The notes: generated from the sequence alone by a model not told the origin. Shown: positions 16,081 to 25,732, counted from the first letter of the stretch. The stretch is DNA of 50,031 nt from Antrihabitans cavernicola (GCF_008297975.1 NZ_VLNY01000023.1:1-50031); one strand, 5' to 3'. Program-made: numbers and translations.

Positions 16081-18675
16081 ATGCCGTCACGGTGGCCGAC
16101 TGTTCTGCGACAACGTCATCTCGAGACGATGTCGTCGGCTCTGCGCGCCAGCGGTGGTACGCGCGGTGTCGTTCTCACCGGTGGAGCAGGCGTCGGGAAG
16201 ACCACGTTGGCGCGGCACGCGATCAACGGCAACACCGGAACCACGCGCTGGCTGGCGGGTACCGAAACGGCGCGCGGCATTCCGCTCGGAGCCTTCGCGC
16301 ACCTGGTCGACGTCGCGGATCCCCGTGAGCCGCACTCGATTCTGCGTGCCGCTCGGCAGCACCTGCTCTCCGGTAGCTCCGATGTTCTGATCGGTGTCGA
16401 CGACGCGCACATGCTGGATCAGTTGTCCGCGACCGTCGTTCATCAGTTGGCGCTCGAGCATGCCGCCAACTTCGTGGTGACGGTGCGGACCGGGCAGGAA
16501 GCGCCGGACGCGATCACCGCGTTGTGGAAGGACGGGTTGCTCACCCGTGTCGATCTAGCACCGTTCAGCCGCCAGGAGCTGGTGGAACTGGTCGAGACGG
16601 TGTTGGAGGGCTCGCTGGAATCGGTGAGCGCCGACCGGTTGTATGCCATCTCCCAAGGCAATCCGCTGTTTCTGCGCCACCTGGTCGAGGGCGCGTTGGA
16701 GGCGGGCAACCTGCGACGCGTCGCCGGAGTCTGGCAGCTGCGCGGCGAGACCGTGATCAATCCGCACCTTTCGGCGCTGGTGGAATCACGGCTCGCGGAT
16801 CTGTCGCAACCCACCCTTGCCGTTGTGGAGCACTTGGCATTCGGCGGCAGCCTGGAAGCCGAGGTGGTGACGTCGCTGCACGATCACGAGGCCGTCGAAG
16901 CCGCCGAGCGTGCGGGTCTGACGCAGGTGAGCACCGAGAAGGACCGGCTGACAGTCGCGTTGACGCACCCGATCTACGGCGAAGTGGTTCGTGCGCGCAC
17001 CGGAGTGTTGAAGGCGCGCAGGATTCGTGGCGAACTTGTCGGCGCGCTCGCGACGGGTAGGCCACCGCACGTCAGCGATCGCATCAGGCTGGTGTCGCTG
17101 GCGTTGGACAGCGACCGACCGCCGGACCTCGGCGCGCTGATCGATACCGCCGGTGCTGCACTGACTCTCGGCGACGTGGTGCTGAGTGAGCGGTTCGCGC
17201 GGCGGGCAGGCGAGCTGGGCGGTGGGTTTCGGTCGTCGTTGGTGCTCGCGCAGGCGCTGGTGTGGCAAGGCCACAGCCAGGATTCCGAAAACGTCCTTGC
17301 CGCAATCGATCTGGACGCGCTGAACGAAATCGAGCTGCTCACCTGGGCAACCACGCGGGCCTCCACGCTGTTCTGGATGCTCAACGATCCAGTCAAGGCG
17401 ACCGCGGTGATCGATACCGCGCGCGCCCGATTGACCCTGCCGATCGGCGCCGGTTTTCTGGAGATGCTGCGTGCCACGTTCACCGATCAGCTTCCGGAAG
17501 CAGTGGAAGCCGCACGGGCCGTGCAGAAATCGCCGTACGTGACGCCGATCGTGTTGGCGTGGGCGACCTTCACGGAAGCGACGGCGTCGGTGCAGGTCGG
17601 GCATCTCGACGGCGTGGATGCGCTGGTGCAACGAGGCTTGGCAGGCCTCTCGCAATCGCCGTCCGGTCTGCTGCGCTTCAACCTCGGGCTCGCCGAGGTG
17701 CTCGCGGCGGTCGCTGCGGGCGACCTGGACGGCGCCGAGGCGGCGGCGCGGCGATTCGTCGGATTCGCGGTGGGGCAGCAGCCCGCGCGCGCGAAAGCCG
17801 GTGTACTGCTCGGTTATGTGCTGCTCCAGCGCGGCAAGCTGGCCGGCGCTCGGACCGAATTCGTCCAAGCCGTCGCGGCATTGCAGAACGTCGGGTACTC
17901 GTGGGAGTTCTTCGCCGCCGCGTATCTGTGCCAAACCTGTGCGGCGCTGGGCCTCGCAAGCGAAGGAGCCGATGCGCTGCGCCGTGCCGAAGGACTGGTC
18001 GGCGGGAACGTGGCAGTGCTGGGGTCCGAACTCGACGTGTCGCGAGCCTGGCAGGCCGGCGTCGAAGGTAGAACGTCCGCCGCCGTCGAACACACGCAGA
18101 GCGCCGCTGCAATCGCCGCGAAATCCGGCCGAGTGGCGATGCAGGCATCGGCACTGTTCACCGCGGTTCGCTTCGGCGATCGGGCCGCTGCAACCGAATT
18201 GATTGAATTTGCAACGGGTCTCGAAGGCGATCTCGCCGCCATGCAGGTCGCGCATGCCGAGGCGTTCGCTGCCGACGATGCCGCGAAACTGGCCGCTGTC
18301 GCCACCCGCTGGGAGGATGCGGGCTTCTTGGTTGCGGCGGCCGACGCTGCTGCGCAGTCCGCAATCGCGTTCACCAGAGCGGGCGATCGACGAGGCGAAC
18401 TCGCGTCGTCCGCGGTTGCGTTCCGGTTGTCGCAGGCGTGTGACGGCGCGAAAACGCCTGCGCTGGTTGTCGAGTCGAATCCGCTGCCGTTGACCGCACG
18501 CGAACGCGAAATCGCCTCACTCGTCGGAATGGGATTGTCCAACAAGGAGATTGCCGACCGCTTGACCGTTTCCGTGCGCACCGTCGAAGGTCACATCTAT
18601 CGCTCGTGCATCAAACTGGACGTGGCGGATCGCGACGGCCTCGCCGAAGCGGTGAAGCATGTTTTCCGACAGTAA
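16081..18675 (+). CDS. LuxR-family ATPase transcriptional regulator 2
   Basis: An 864-residue paralogue of the proteins at 5979 and 18803. Walker A GGAGVGKT falls at 34-41, Walker B LIGVDDAHMLD near 103-113, then a long helical sensor region, and a C-terminal LuxR HTH (LTAREREIASLVGMG, SNKEIADRLTVSVRTVEGHIYRSC). The start at 16081 gives the same N-terminal register as its paralogues (MPSRWPT versus MPTQWPT); the longer open frame back to 15829 is a shadow of the upstream gene. No GTAGT palindrome precedes it. Site 4, 21 bp after its stop, precedes regulator 3, so the two may form a regulatory cascade (inference). Confidence 0.9.
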   Translation: MPSRWPTVLRQRHLETMSSALRASGGTRGVVLTGGAGVGKTTLARHAINGNTGTTRWLAGTETARGIPLGAFAHLVDVADPREPHSILRAARQHLLSGSSDVLIGVDDAHMLDQLSATVVHQLALEHAANFVVTVRTGQEAPDAITALWKDGLLTRVDLAPFSRQELVELVETVLEGSLESVSADRLYAISQGNPLFLRHLVEGALEAGNLRRVAGVWQLRGETVINPHLSALVESRLADLSQPTLAVVEHLAFGGSLEAEVVTSLHDHEAVEAAERAGLTQVSTEKDRLTVALTHPIYGEVVRARTGVLKARRIRGELVGALATGRPPHVSDRIRLVSLALDSDRPPDLGALIDTAGAALTLGDVVLSERFARRAGELGGGFRSSLVLAQALVWQGHSQDSENVLAAIDLDALNEIELLTWATTRASTLFWMLNDPVKATAVIDTARARLTLPIGAGFLEMLRATFTDQLPEAVEAARAVQKSPYVTPIVLAWATFTEATASVQVGHLDGVDALVQRGLAGLSQSPSGLLRFNLGLAEVLAAVAAGDLDGAEAAARRFVGFAVGQQPARAKAGVLLGYVLLQRGKLAGARTEFVQAVAALQNVGYSWEFFAAAYLCQTCAALGLASEGADALRRAEGLVGGNVAVLGSELDVSRAWQAGVEGRTSAAVEHTQSAAAIAAKSGRVAMQASALFTAVRFGDRAAATELIEFATGLEGDLAAMQVAHAEAFAADDAAKLAAVATRWEDAGFLVAAADAAAQSAIAFTRAGDRRGELASSAVAFRLSQACDGAKTPALVVESNPLPLTAREREIASLVGMGLSNKEIADRLTVSVRTVEGHIYRSCIKLDVADRDGLAEAVKHVFRQ

Positions 18676-18695
18676 ATAAATGCCGGCATAGACAG

Positions 18696-18738
18696 GTAGT
18701 CGACTACGCGGTCGCTGGGTTCCGTTCGCGCTCATGCT
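18696..18738 (+). promoter_or_regulatory. GTAGT-palindrome promoter, site 4
   Basis: GTAGTCGACTAC (18696-18707) is a perfect 12-bp palindrome, the best of the four sites, followed by GCG. A -10-like CATGCT lies at 18733-18738, 36 bp after the T of TAGT. A second possible -10, GATAAT, is at 18756-18761. Either would serve regulator 3. Confidence 0.55.
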
Positions 18739-18802
18739 TTGTGTACAACCCCTTCGATAATTGGGCTGAAACATGAGGCAACCGACATTAACCTTGACAG
18801 AT

Positions 18803-21403
18803 ATGACTCGTAGCTGGCCGTTGGTCGAACGGCAGATCGAGTTCGACACCATTCGATCGGCTCTCACGGACGACAACGGCGGGTGCGGTGTCGTCCTTGT
18901 CGGCGATGCGGGCGTCGGCAAGACCACGCTGGCGCGGACAGCGACTAGCTCGCTGCCCGACGACGTGAAATGGGTTGCTGGAACGGAATCCGCACGCAGT
19001 ATTCCCCTGGGCGTCTTCGCTCACCTCGTCGGCGCATCCACCTCCCGCGACCCGGTGACGTTCCTCTCGGCGGCGCGGGAATCGTTGCTTGCCGACGGCC
19101 ACATCATCATCGGTGTCGACGACGCCCACCTGCTCGATCAGCTGTCCGCAACGCTGTTGCACCAGTTGGCGATCGATCGCGCGGTGCACATCGTCGCGAC
19201 CGTCCGCAGCGGTGAAACAGTGCCCGATGCCGTGACCTCCCTCTGGAAGGACGGTCATCTGAAGCTGCTCGACCTGTCGCCGTTCACCAAGGTTCAAAGC
19301 GTCGAGCTGATCGAGTCGGTGCTCGGCGGTCACCTCGAGGGCCTGAGTTCCGATCTCATCTGGGAAGCATCCGGCGGCAACGCACTGTTCCTCCGTCACC
19401 TGGTCGAGGGTGCGGTCGAATCCGGCGCGATGCGGCAGGTCAGCGGCGTGTGGCAACTACGTGGGCGGACAGCGATCACGTCTGAGTTGGCGTCGCTGTT
19501 GGAGGGACGCATCGACCAACTTCCCGATCCGGTGCTGCACGCCTTGAAGCTGCTCACGTTCTGCGAGCCGCTCGATCTCGATGCGCTGGAGGAGTTGGCG
19601 GGCGAAGAGGCGGTGGAGGAAGCCGAAGCACGCGGAGTGGTGAAGATCGAACAGGACGGCCATCGGCTGACCGTTCGGTACACGCACCCCATGCTCGGTG
19701 ATGTGATCCGTCGCAGGCTCGGATTGGCATCGGCCCGCCGGTTGCGTGGTCAGCTGGTCAAGGCGCTGCAGGTCCGCGACATCAGTTCGCCGTCGGAGAG
19801 GGTTCGGTTGGCCGAGCTGATCATGGACAGCGACCAGGAGGGCAACGAAGCACTGTTGTGCTCCGCGGCCAAGTACACAATCACTATGGGTAACCTCTCG
19901 CTCGGTGAGCGATTCGCCAGGGAGGCGCTCAACCGCGGTGGTGGGCTTGCCGCGGCGGATCTGCTCGCCCGATCGCTGCTGTGGCAGGGCAGGCCGCAGG
20001 AGGTGGAGCAGACGCTGCTGCCGTACGAACCCGCCGACCTCGACGAGGTTCAGCTGATCAACTGGGGCGGGACCAGAATCGCGAATTTCATCTTCTCGAT
20101 GGGGAATTCGCGTTTGGTGGCCGAGACCTTCGACTTGCTGCGGAAGCGTTTGACGGCGCCGCCGCTGGTGTTGCTCGTGGATGGGATCGCGTCGGCGCAT
20201 GCGCTGCACGAGAATCGGCTGACCGATGCGGTCGAGTTCGCCGAGCGGGTGTTGGCCGACCCGGACGCTTTGCCGTGGGCGGTGGAATGGGCGGTCTTCG
20301 GTGGCGAGCGCGCTCTCGCGCTGATGGGTCGAGGCGACCGTTGCGCGGCGCTGTCCGAGCGGGTCAACGCAATCGGTTCCAAGCTCGACGGACTGCTGCG
20401 GTATCCGGCGATGTTCGGTGAAATACATGCACTGGTGCTTGCTGGTGAACTGACGAAGGCTCGACAGTTGGCGGCGAAGTATTCCGAGTTCTCGTCGTCC
20501 GGCCAGTACATGGCGTGGGCGATGGCGAACACGCTGGTCGGCGTGGTGGAAGTCGGCCAGGGGCGCTTCCCGGCTGCGATCGAACGGTTGGAGCAAGCGG
20601 TGGCCGCGATGGCGTCGGATTCGGCAGCCGCGTGGAGCTTCCCGGCGAGAATTGCTGTTGCCCAGGCCTATTCGGCTCTCGGACGTAGCACCGACGCGCA
20701 ACGCGAAATTGCTGCGGCGCAGTCACGCGGCGGCAAGCATGTGGCCGTGTTCGGGCCGCAGCTCGAACTGGCTCGGGCGTGGGCGGCGGCGTCGGAGGGC
20801 ACCACCGGCCGCGCCGTGGATCTCGCGCGCGGATCGGCGGTGGCGGCCGCGGAATCCGGGCAGTTCGCGATCGAAGCAGAAGCACTCCACGCGGCAGCTC
20901 GCTTCGGCGACAAGACCGTCGCCGATCGGCTCGCCGAGGTTGCCGCACAGATCGACGGCCGCATGGTCGGCGTGCAAGCGCGGTACGCAGCGGCGTTCGC
21001 CACCGACGACGGGCTCGGATTGGACTCGGCCGCAGCGGAGTTCGAATCGCTGGGCGCTCTGCTCTACGCAGCCGATGCGGCGGCGCACGCGGCATCGGCA
21101 CACGATCGGGCAGGCAACCGGAGGCAGACGGTGGAGTCGGCAGCAACGGCCAGTCGCCTTGCCGCGCTGTGCGGCGGGGCATCGACACCGGCGCTGAGCG
21201 CTGCGGCGCAACCGTTGCCCTTGACCTCGCGTGAACGCGAAATCGCGAATCTGGTGGCGGCGCGATTGTCCAACAAGGAGATTGCCGACCGGTTGTTCGT
21301 GTCCGTGCGGACCGTCGAAGGCCACCTCTATCGGGCGTGCATCAAGCTCGATGTATCCGACCGCGACGCCCTCGGCGCGCTCATGCGTGGCGAGGGCGGC
21401 TAG
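18803..21403 (+). CDS. LuxR-family ATPase transcriptional regulator 3
   Basis: An 866-residue paralogue of regulators 1 and 2. Walker A GDAGVGKT at 34-41, Walker B IIGVDDAHLLD near 103-113, a helical middle, and a C-terminal LuxR HTH (LTSREREIANLVAARLSN, EIADRLFVSVRTVEGHLYRAC). The ATG at 18803 aligns the N-terminus with the paralogues (MTRSWPL); an ATG at 18773 would add ten residues and would be nearly leaderless from the GATAAT box. It is the only one of the three with a GTAGT palindrome upstream, so it is probably a regulon member itself. It overlaps ogt tail to tail by 4 bp. Confidence 0.9.
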   Translation: MTRSWPLVERQIEFDTIRSALTDDNGGCGVVLVGDAGVGKTTLARTATSSLPDDVKWVAGTESARSIPLGVFAHLVGASTSRDPVTFLSAARESLLADGHIIIGVDDAHLLDQLSATLLHQLAIDRAVHIVATVRSGETVPDAVTSLWKDGHLKLLDLSPFTKVQSVELIESVLGGHLEGLSSDLIWEASGGNALFLRHLVEGAVESGAMRQVSGVWQLRGRTAITSELASLLEGRIDQLPDPVLHALKLLTFCEPLDLDALEELAGEEAVEEAEARGVVKIEQDGHRLTVRYTHPMLGDVIRRRLGLASARRLRGQLVKALQVRDISSPSERVRLAELIMDSDQEGNEALLCSAAKYTITMGNLSLGERFAREALNRGGGLAAADLLARSLLWQGRPQEVEQTLLPYEPADLDEVQLINWGGTRIANFIFSMGNSRLVAETFDLLRKRLTAPPLVLLVDGIASAHALHENRLTDAVEFAERVLADPDALPWAVEWAVFGGERALALMGRGDRCAALSERVNAIGSKLDGLLRYPAMFGEIHALVLAGELTKARQLAAKYSEFSSSGQYMAWAMANTLVGVVEVGQGRFPAAIERLEQAVAAMASDSAAAWSFPARIAVAQAYSALGRSTDAQREIAAAQSRGGKHVAVFGPQLELARAWAAASEGTTGRAVDLARGSAVAAAESGQFAIEAEALHAAARFGDKTVADRLAEVAAQIDGRMVGVQARYAAAFATDDGLGLDSAAAEFESLGALLYAADAAAHAASAHDRAGNRRQTVESAATASRLAALCGGASTPALSAAAQPLPLTSREREIANLVAARLSNKEIADRLFVSVRTVEGHLYRACIKLDVSDRDALGALMRGEGG

Positions 21404-21960
21404 AACAACACCGGATCGTCGAAGCCTGGCGCGTGCTCGATCGCGAGCAGCCTGCGCTTGGTTCCGGTGCCGCCGGGGGCGGAGAAACCGCGAAGCTCGT
21501 TGCCCGCGGCGAGCACTCGGTGGCACGGGACGATCAACGGGATCGGATTGCGGCCGAGCGACTGACCGACTGCCTGCGCGGCACCGCGCAGCTCGAGTAG
21601 GTCGGCGACGTCGCCGTAGGTAAGCGTGCGGCCGGGGTCGATGTCGCGGGTGACGGCGTAGACGTTGCGGTCGAAATCGGTGACGCGGCGGAGGTCGAGC
21701 GGGATCCAGCGCAGGTCGTCGGCGGAGCCGTCGAGGTGGGCGACGATTGCCGAGATCGCGCGTTCGATCTCGGGCGTCGGCTGCTGCTGCGCGGCGCGGT
21801 GCACACGTCGTAGCCGGTCCTCGGTGTCCGCGGCCGTGGCTTCGGGAAGCTCGAAGGCGACAACTCCGACTCCCGACCACGCGATGCCGCACGTGCCGAT
21901 CGCGGTATCGAAGAGCGTGTAGCCGTTCACGTGGTCGAGTATGCCGGTGGGGTCCGACAA
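21400..21960 (-). CDS. ogt: Methylated-DNA--protein-cysteine S-methyltransferase
   Basis: Suicide repair protein that transfers alkyl groups from O6-alkylguanine to its own cysteine. The 186 residues contain the active-site box PCHRV with Cys146, the helix-turn-helix region TYGDVADLLELRGAAQAVGQSLGRNP including the arginine finger, and the following GFSAPGGTGTKRRLLAIE, where the family normally has G-Y-x-G-G. It converges with regulator 3. A short hairpin (21976-21997) separates it from the upstream small membrane gene on the same strand, so it is probably transcribed on its own. Confidence 0.93.
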   Translation of the reverse strand: MSDPTGILDHVNGYTLFDTAIGTCGIAWSGVGVVAFELPEATAADTEDRLRRVHRAAQQQPTPEIERAISAIVAHLDGSADDLRWIPLDLRRVTDFDRNVYAVTRDIDPGRTLTYGDVADLLELRGAAQAVGQSLGRNPIPLIVPCHRVLAAGNELRGFSAPGGTGTKRRLLAIEHAPGFDDPVLF

Positions 21961-21975
21961 GCCAGTGATCGAGCA

Positions 21976-21997
21976 GTCCAGTTCGACGCGACTGGAC
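21976..21997 (-). terminator. Short hairpin between the small membrane gene and ogt
   Basis: GTCCAGT (21976-21982) and ACTGGAC (21991-21997) form a 7-bp stem with an 8-nt loop just after the stop of the gene at 22000-22263. No T-run follows on the minus strand, so terminator function is weakly supported. Confidence 0.3.
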
Positions 21998-21999
21998 CG

Positions 22000-22263
22000 C
22001 TACGCCGCGAGCTGATCGGGAGTGTCGTCGACCTTGTGGACCGGCGCGGACGTTGGCTCCGGTGCATCCTGATGCGCGTACATCGCTGCGAGGTCGGCGT
22101 AGAGCCGCTCTTCTTCACGATTGCGCGGTAAGAAGCCTGCCAGCGGAGAAGTGGGTAGGAACTGGTGCAGATGGAAGAGTTCGCGACTGGTCCGGTTCGG
22201 CGTGTAGTGGTAGATGACGGCGGCGAAGGCGCCGATGGCGAGGAGAGTGAGGATTGAATACAT
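22000..22263 (-). CDS. Small membrane-anchored protein, unknown
   Basis: An 87-residue protein with one N-terminal membrane helix (SILTLLAIGAFAAVIYHY) and a polar tail (NRTSRELFHLHQFLP..., EERLYADLAAMYAHQ, ending VDDTPDQLAA). I do not recognise a family. The ATG at 22263 starts right before the helix; an in-frame ATG at 22305 would add fourteen residues but would run into the MocR promoter region. It is divergent from the MocR gene and may be its target, since MocR regulators often control a divergent neighbour (inference). Confidence 0.6.
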   Translation of the reverse strand: MYSILTLLAIGAFAAVIYHYTPNRTSRELFHLHQFLPTSPLAGFLPRNREEERLYADLAAMYAHQDAPEPTSAPVHKVDDTPDQLAA

Positions 22264-22288
22264 GAAGGAACTGTGCTCGCATCTGGCC

Positions 22289-22322
22289 TTGCAATAAAGT
22301 GCCAAGAGTTAAATACTGGACT
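22289..22322 (+). promoter_or_regulatory. Promoter and candidate operator of the MocR gene
   Basis: TTGCAA (22289-22294) and AATACT (22312-22317) are spaced by 17 bp and would start transcription at about the ATG at 22325. An imperfect inverted repeat, AGTGCCA (22298-22304) and TGGACT (22317-22322), overlaps it and is a possible autoregulatory site. Confidence 0.4.
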
Positions 22323-22324
22323 GC

Positions 22325-23806
22325 ATGGCTATGAGAGTGATCGGCGTGAGCAGCTTGACCCGCGACCTCGGCAACTGGCGTCAGGACGATGATTCCACCA
22401 GGCGGAAGTCCGCGCGACCCGCCTACCTCGCCCTCGCCGAGGGCATTCGGCTGTTGATTCACGACGGTCGTATTCCGCTCGGTGTCGCGCTGCCCAGCGA
22501 GCGCGATCTTGCCGGCGCACTCTCATTGAGCAGAACCACCATCACGTCCACGTACTCGGTGCTGCGCGACGACGGATACCTGATCAGTCGCCAGGGCTCG
22601 CGAAGCACGGTGGCGCTCCCGACGGGTGCGACGCCCAACGGTCTGATGTTTCACGCCACCGTGCCGAAGCCGGACGCACCGACGATCGATATGAGCTACG
22701 CCGCCATGTCTGCGCCCCCGGAGGTGGAGAGCGCATACGTCGCGGCGGTGCAGGCATTGCCCGCGTACCTGCCGTCGCACGGCATGGAGCCGATCGGGAT
22801 CGCCGTGCTGCGTGAGGCGATCGCCGCCCGCTTCCGCGCGCGCGGACTACCGACCGAGCCGGAGCAGATCATGGTGACTCTCGGCGCCCAGCATGCACTG
22901 CGATTGTTGCTCGGTGCGCTGACGTCGCCGGGGGAGCGGGTGCTGATCGAGCACCCCACCTACCCCAACGGCATCGAGGCGATTCGGAGCACCGGTGCTC
23001 GACCGGTTCCGGTTCCGCTGCGTCCCGACGCCGGCGGTGCGGGTTGGGATCTCGACGGAATCCGCAGCGCCGCTAGGCAAACCGCGGCTCGACTTGCGTA
23101 CCTCATCCCCGACTTCCACAATCCGACCGGCTTGACCATGGACGAGGCCGGTCGCATCGAACTCTGCCGCATCGCGCGCGAAACCCGGATGACGGTCGTG
23201 GTGGACGAGTCGATGGTCGACCTGAGTCTCGACCTGACGCCGCCGCCTCCGGTTGCGTCGTTCGCGCGCGGCGGCGAGATCGTGACGATCGGATCGTCGT
23301 CCAAGTCGTTCTGGGGTGGATTGCGCGTGGGCTGGATCCGCGCCAACGCGAACCTGATCACCCGTCTCGCCGGTGCCCGCTCCGCCGTCGACCTCGGCAC
23401 CCCGGTGATGGATCAATTGGCGACTGCGCATCTGCTGTCCACCGACGCCGACAAGATCCTGGAGGTCCGTCGACACACGCTCCGGAATCAGCGTGCCGCG
23501 TTGCTCGGGGCGCTCGCGGAACAGCTACCCGATTGGCAACCGCTGCACGGCGGCGGTGGCATGTCGATGTGGGTGCAGCTGCCTGCGCCGGTGTCGACGG
23601 CACTGGCGGCGACGGCGCCGAACTACGGCGTGCTGCTTGCCGCCGGTCCGCGCTTCGGAGTGGAGGGCGCATTCGAGCGCTTCATTCGACTGCCGTTCGC
23701 GCGCAACGAGTGCGACCTTCGAGTGGCCGTCAGTGGAATCGCCGCGGCGTACGAGGTTCTTGCGCCGCGTTCCGAAGAATCCGACGCGACGCTGGTGTGC
23801 GTTTAG
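22325..23806 (+). CDS. MocR-type regulator (GntR HTH fused to PLP aminotransferase domain)
   Basis: A 493-residue protein with an N-terminal GntR winged helix (GVALPSERDLAGALSLSRTT at about 53-72) and a class I aminotransferase-like domain. The PLP lysine is in TIGSSSKSFWGG (Lys327), with HNPTG at 265-269. Such proteins are usually regulators that sense PLP or a PLP-bound amino compound rather than working enzymes. The usual tyrosine/alanine after the PLP-ring aspartate is replaced (VDESMVDL), as in YczR-like members, but this subtype call is tentative. It starts close to or at its predicted transcription start. It converges with the GGDEF-EAL gene with a 1-bp gap. Confidence 0.88.
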   Translation: MAMRVIGVSSLTRDLGNWRQDDDSTRRKSARPAYLALAEGIRLLIHDGRIPLGVALPSERDLAGALSLSRTTITSTYSVLRDDGYLISRQGSRSTVALPTGATPNGLMFHATVPKPDAPTIDMSYAAMSAPPEVESAYVAAVQALPAYLPSHGMEPIGIAVLREAIAARFRARGLPTEPEQIMVTLGAQHALRLLLGALTSPGERVLIEHPTYPNGIEAIRSTGARPVPVPLRPDAGGAGWDLDGIRSAARQTAARLAYLIPDFHNPTGLTMDEAGRIELCRIARETRMTVVVDESMVDLSLDLTPPPPVASFARGGEIVTIGSSSKSFWGGLRVGWIRANANLITRLAGARSAVDLGTPVMDQLATAHLLSTDADKILEVRRHTLRNQRAALLGALAEQLPDWQPLHGGGGMSMWVQLPAPVSTALAATAPNYGVLLAAGPRFGVEGAFERFIRLPFARNECDLRVAVSGIAAAYEVLAPRSEESDATLVCV

Positions 23807-23807
23807 G

Positions 23808-25589
23808 TCACGCGCTGGACGCCAGATTCGTGCGGAGTGAGAGTGCGATGTCGTCGGCGGATTGCGGCTTGCCGTAGTGAAATCCCTGCGCAAGGAGGTA
23901 GCCCAGCTCGGTAAGGACTTCCGCTTGATGAGGCGTCTCGACCCCTTCGGCGATGACGGGCAGTCCCAACGCGACGCTCAGGAGCGCGATCACCTCCAAC
24001 AGTGGTGGCGCACTGGCGTCCGGGGTGATCGCGGTGACGAACGAGTGGTCGAGTTTCAAGAAGTCGGCGGGCACGGTCTTGAGCCGACTCAGCGATGAAT
24101 AGCCGGTCCCGAAATCGTCGATCGCGATCCGAATTCCACGCGCGCGCAACGCACGCATGCTGTCGATGGCGGCCGGGGTATCGACGTCGAGCACGCTTTC
24201 GGTCACCTCGAGCACCAGCTGATGGGCTAGCCACCCGGTCGCCCGCAGGACCTCGTCGACGCGCGTGATGTAGTCGGCTTCGATCAGCTCGAGTCCGGAG
24301 ACGTTGACGGAGAGGACGAGCTGCCGGTCCGGTGCGCCCGCCTGAAGCACAGCGGCGTCGTGGCAGGCACGGTGCAGAACCAGCTGGTCGAGCTTGGTGA
24401 TCAGGTCGTGTTCCTCGGCGACTCTGATCACCTCTTCGGGGGTGACGCCGGGCTGCGTCTCCGACTGCCAGCGCACCAGGGCCTCGATGCCTACCGTGGT
24501 GCCACCGTCCTGCAGACTCACGATCGGCTGGTAATGCACATCCAAGGTTTCGCGCGCGATTGCCTCCAGCAGTTCCAGCGCCAACGGTGGGCGACGCGAC
24601 GATTCCAGAACTGTCCGGTTGCGGCCCGCTTGCTTCGCACGATACAAGCCGACGTCGGCGCGGCTGACCAGGAACGATGCCGATTCGCCCGGTTGCCACG
24701 AGGTGACGCCGGCAGAGCAGCCGGTGGAGCTGACCTCGCGCAATTTTTCGGTCATCTCCATTGCTTCGAGCTCGGACAGCTCGGGCAGCAGCAGCGCGAA
24801 CTCGTCGCCGCCGTAGCGAGCCAGTCGGTGGCGTGGGCCGATCAGGTTGCGCCACGTTTCCGCGGTGTTCTGCAGGACCACGTCGCCTGCGCGATAGCCG
24901 TGCTGCTCGTTGATGCTGCTGAATCGGTCGAGGTTGACCAGCACAAGGGCGGGTTGCAGGCCGGACCGCGATGCCTTTCCGATCTCGGCGTTGAGCGCAC
25001 GATCGAAGCCGCGTCTGTTCAGCAGCCCGGTCAACACGTCGATGTCCGCATCCGATGCCAGCCGACCGAGGACGCTGACCGCGGCCCCCACCGCCACGGT
25101 CGCGCCGGCCGGCACCACGGCACACCACCACGGCAGGTCGCCCCGGATGACGATGACGACTATGCAACATACGACGGCGAAGCCGCTCTGAAGTATCGAT
25201 CGCAGCCAGGTGAAGAAGAACGACGCGTCACATGCGATGAATACGTAGAAGCTCGCCAGCGACAATGCGGCAATCGCGCTCGTGGACTGATAGATCGCGA
25301 TGGAGATGAGGATCGTCGCGATCCCGACCAGCCCCTGGTGATAGCGCGGCGGCAACAGCTCGCCCCATATCAGCAGCACGATGCCGAACAGTATGGACGC
25401 GACCGCGGCTCCGTAGACCACCATGAGATTGCCGGGGCCCGCGGGCATTTGCGTCGTCACGACGAAACCGAGCAGTCCGCCCAACAGGAACAGGCCGCCC
25501 GTGGTGCGAGCCATCACGATGGATGTGGCCAGCGCTGAGCCAGCCCGGTCTCGGGCAACGCGATTCGATCGATCTTTGGGCTGCCCCAC
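23808..25589 (-). CDS. Membrane GGDEF-EAL cyclic-di-GMP enzyme
   Basis: A 593-residue signalling protein. Five or six membrane helices cover about residues 30-175, followed by a diguanylate cyclase domain with intact RYGGDEF (GGDEF at 260-264) and a phosphodiesterase domain with intact EAL at 369-371. Further EAL-domain residues are present: DDFGTGYSSLSRLK, EGVET and QGFHYGKP. Both activities are thus possible on sequence grounds, making or breaking c-di-GMP depending on the membrane sensor input. No known sensor domain was recognised in the membrane part. Start is a GTG. It converges with the MocR gene and is divergent from the CrtC-like gene. Confidence 0.92.
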   Translation of the reverse strand: MGQPKDRSNRVARDRAGSALATSIVMARTTGGLFLLGGLLGFVVTTQMPAGPGNLMVVYGAAVASILFGIVLLIWGELLPPRYHQGLVGIATILISIAIYQSTSAIAALSLASFYVFIACDASFFFTWLRSILQSGFAVVCCIVVIVIRGDLPWWCAVVPAGATVAVGAAVSVLGRLASDADIDVLTGLLNRRGFDRALNAEIGKASRSGLQPALVLVNLDRFSSINEQHGYRAGDVVLQNTAETWRNLIGPRHRLARYGGDEFALLLPELSELEAMEMTEKLREVSSTGCSAGVTSWQPGESASFLVSRADVGLYRAKQAGRNRTVLESSRRPPLALELLEAIARETLDVHYQPIVSLQDGGTTVGIEALVRWQSETQPGVTPEEVIRVAEEHDLITKLDQLVLHRACHDAAVLQAGAPDRQLVLSVNVSGLELIEADYITRVDEVLRATGWLAHQLVLEVTESVLDVDTPAAIDSMRALRARGIRIAIDDFGTGYSSLSRLKTVPADFLKLDHSFVTAITPDASAPPLLEVIALLSVALGLPVIAEGVETPHQAEVLTELGYLLAQGFHYGKPQSADDIALSLRTNLASSA

Positions 25590-25732
25590 CTGGATAGATT
25601 AGCGTGTCGTCACCGTGCGGCTCCCGGTTTATCTCCGGTAAACAGTCGTCAAGTTTGTAACGTATCGGGGCCGCCGGTTTCGGGTTAGGCTGCTGCATCA
25701 CTTCGAGATCGTTTTCCGTCGTCGTAGCCGCG

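Noticed and set aside
24360-25538. 392-residue frame opposite the GGDEF-EAL gene
   Set aside because: Antisense shadow; the minus-strand gene has complete catalytic motifs.
25627-25643. GTTTA/TAAAC short inverted repeat between the EAL and CrtC-like genes
   Set aside because: Only 5-bp arms; not distinguishable from chance.
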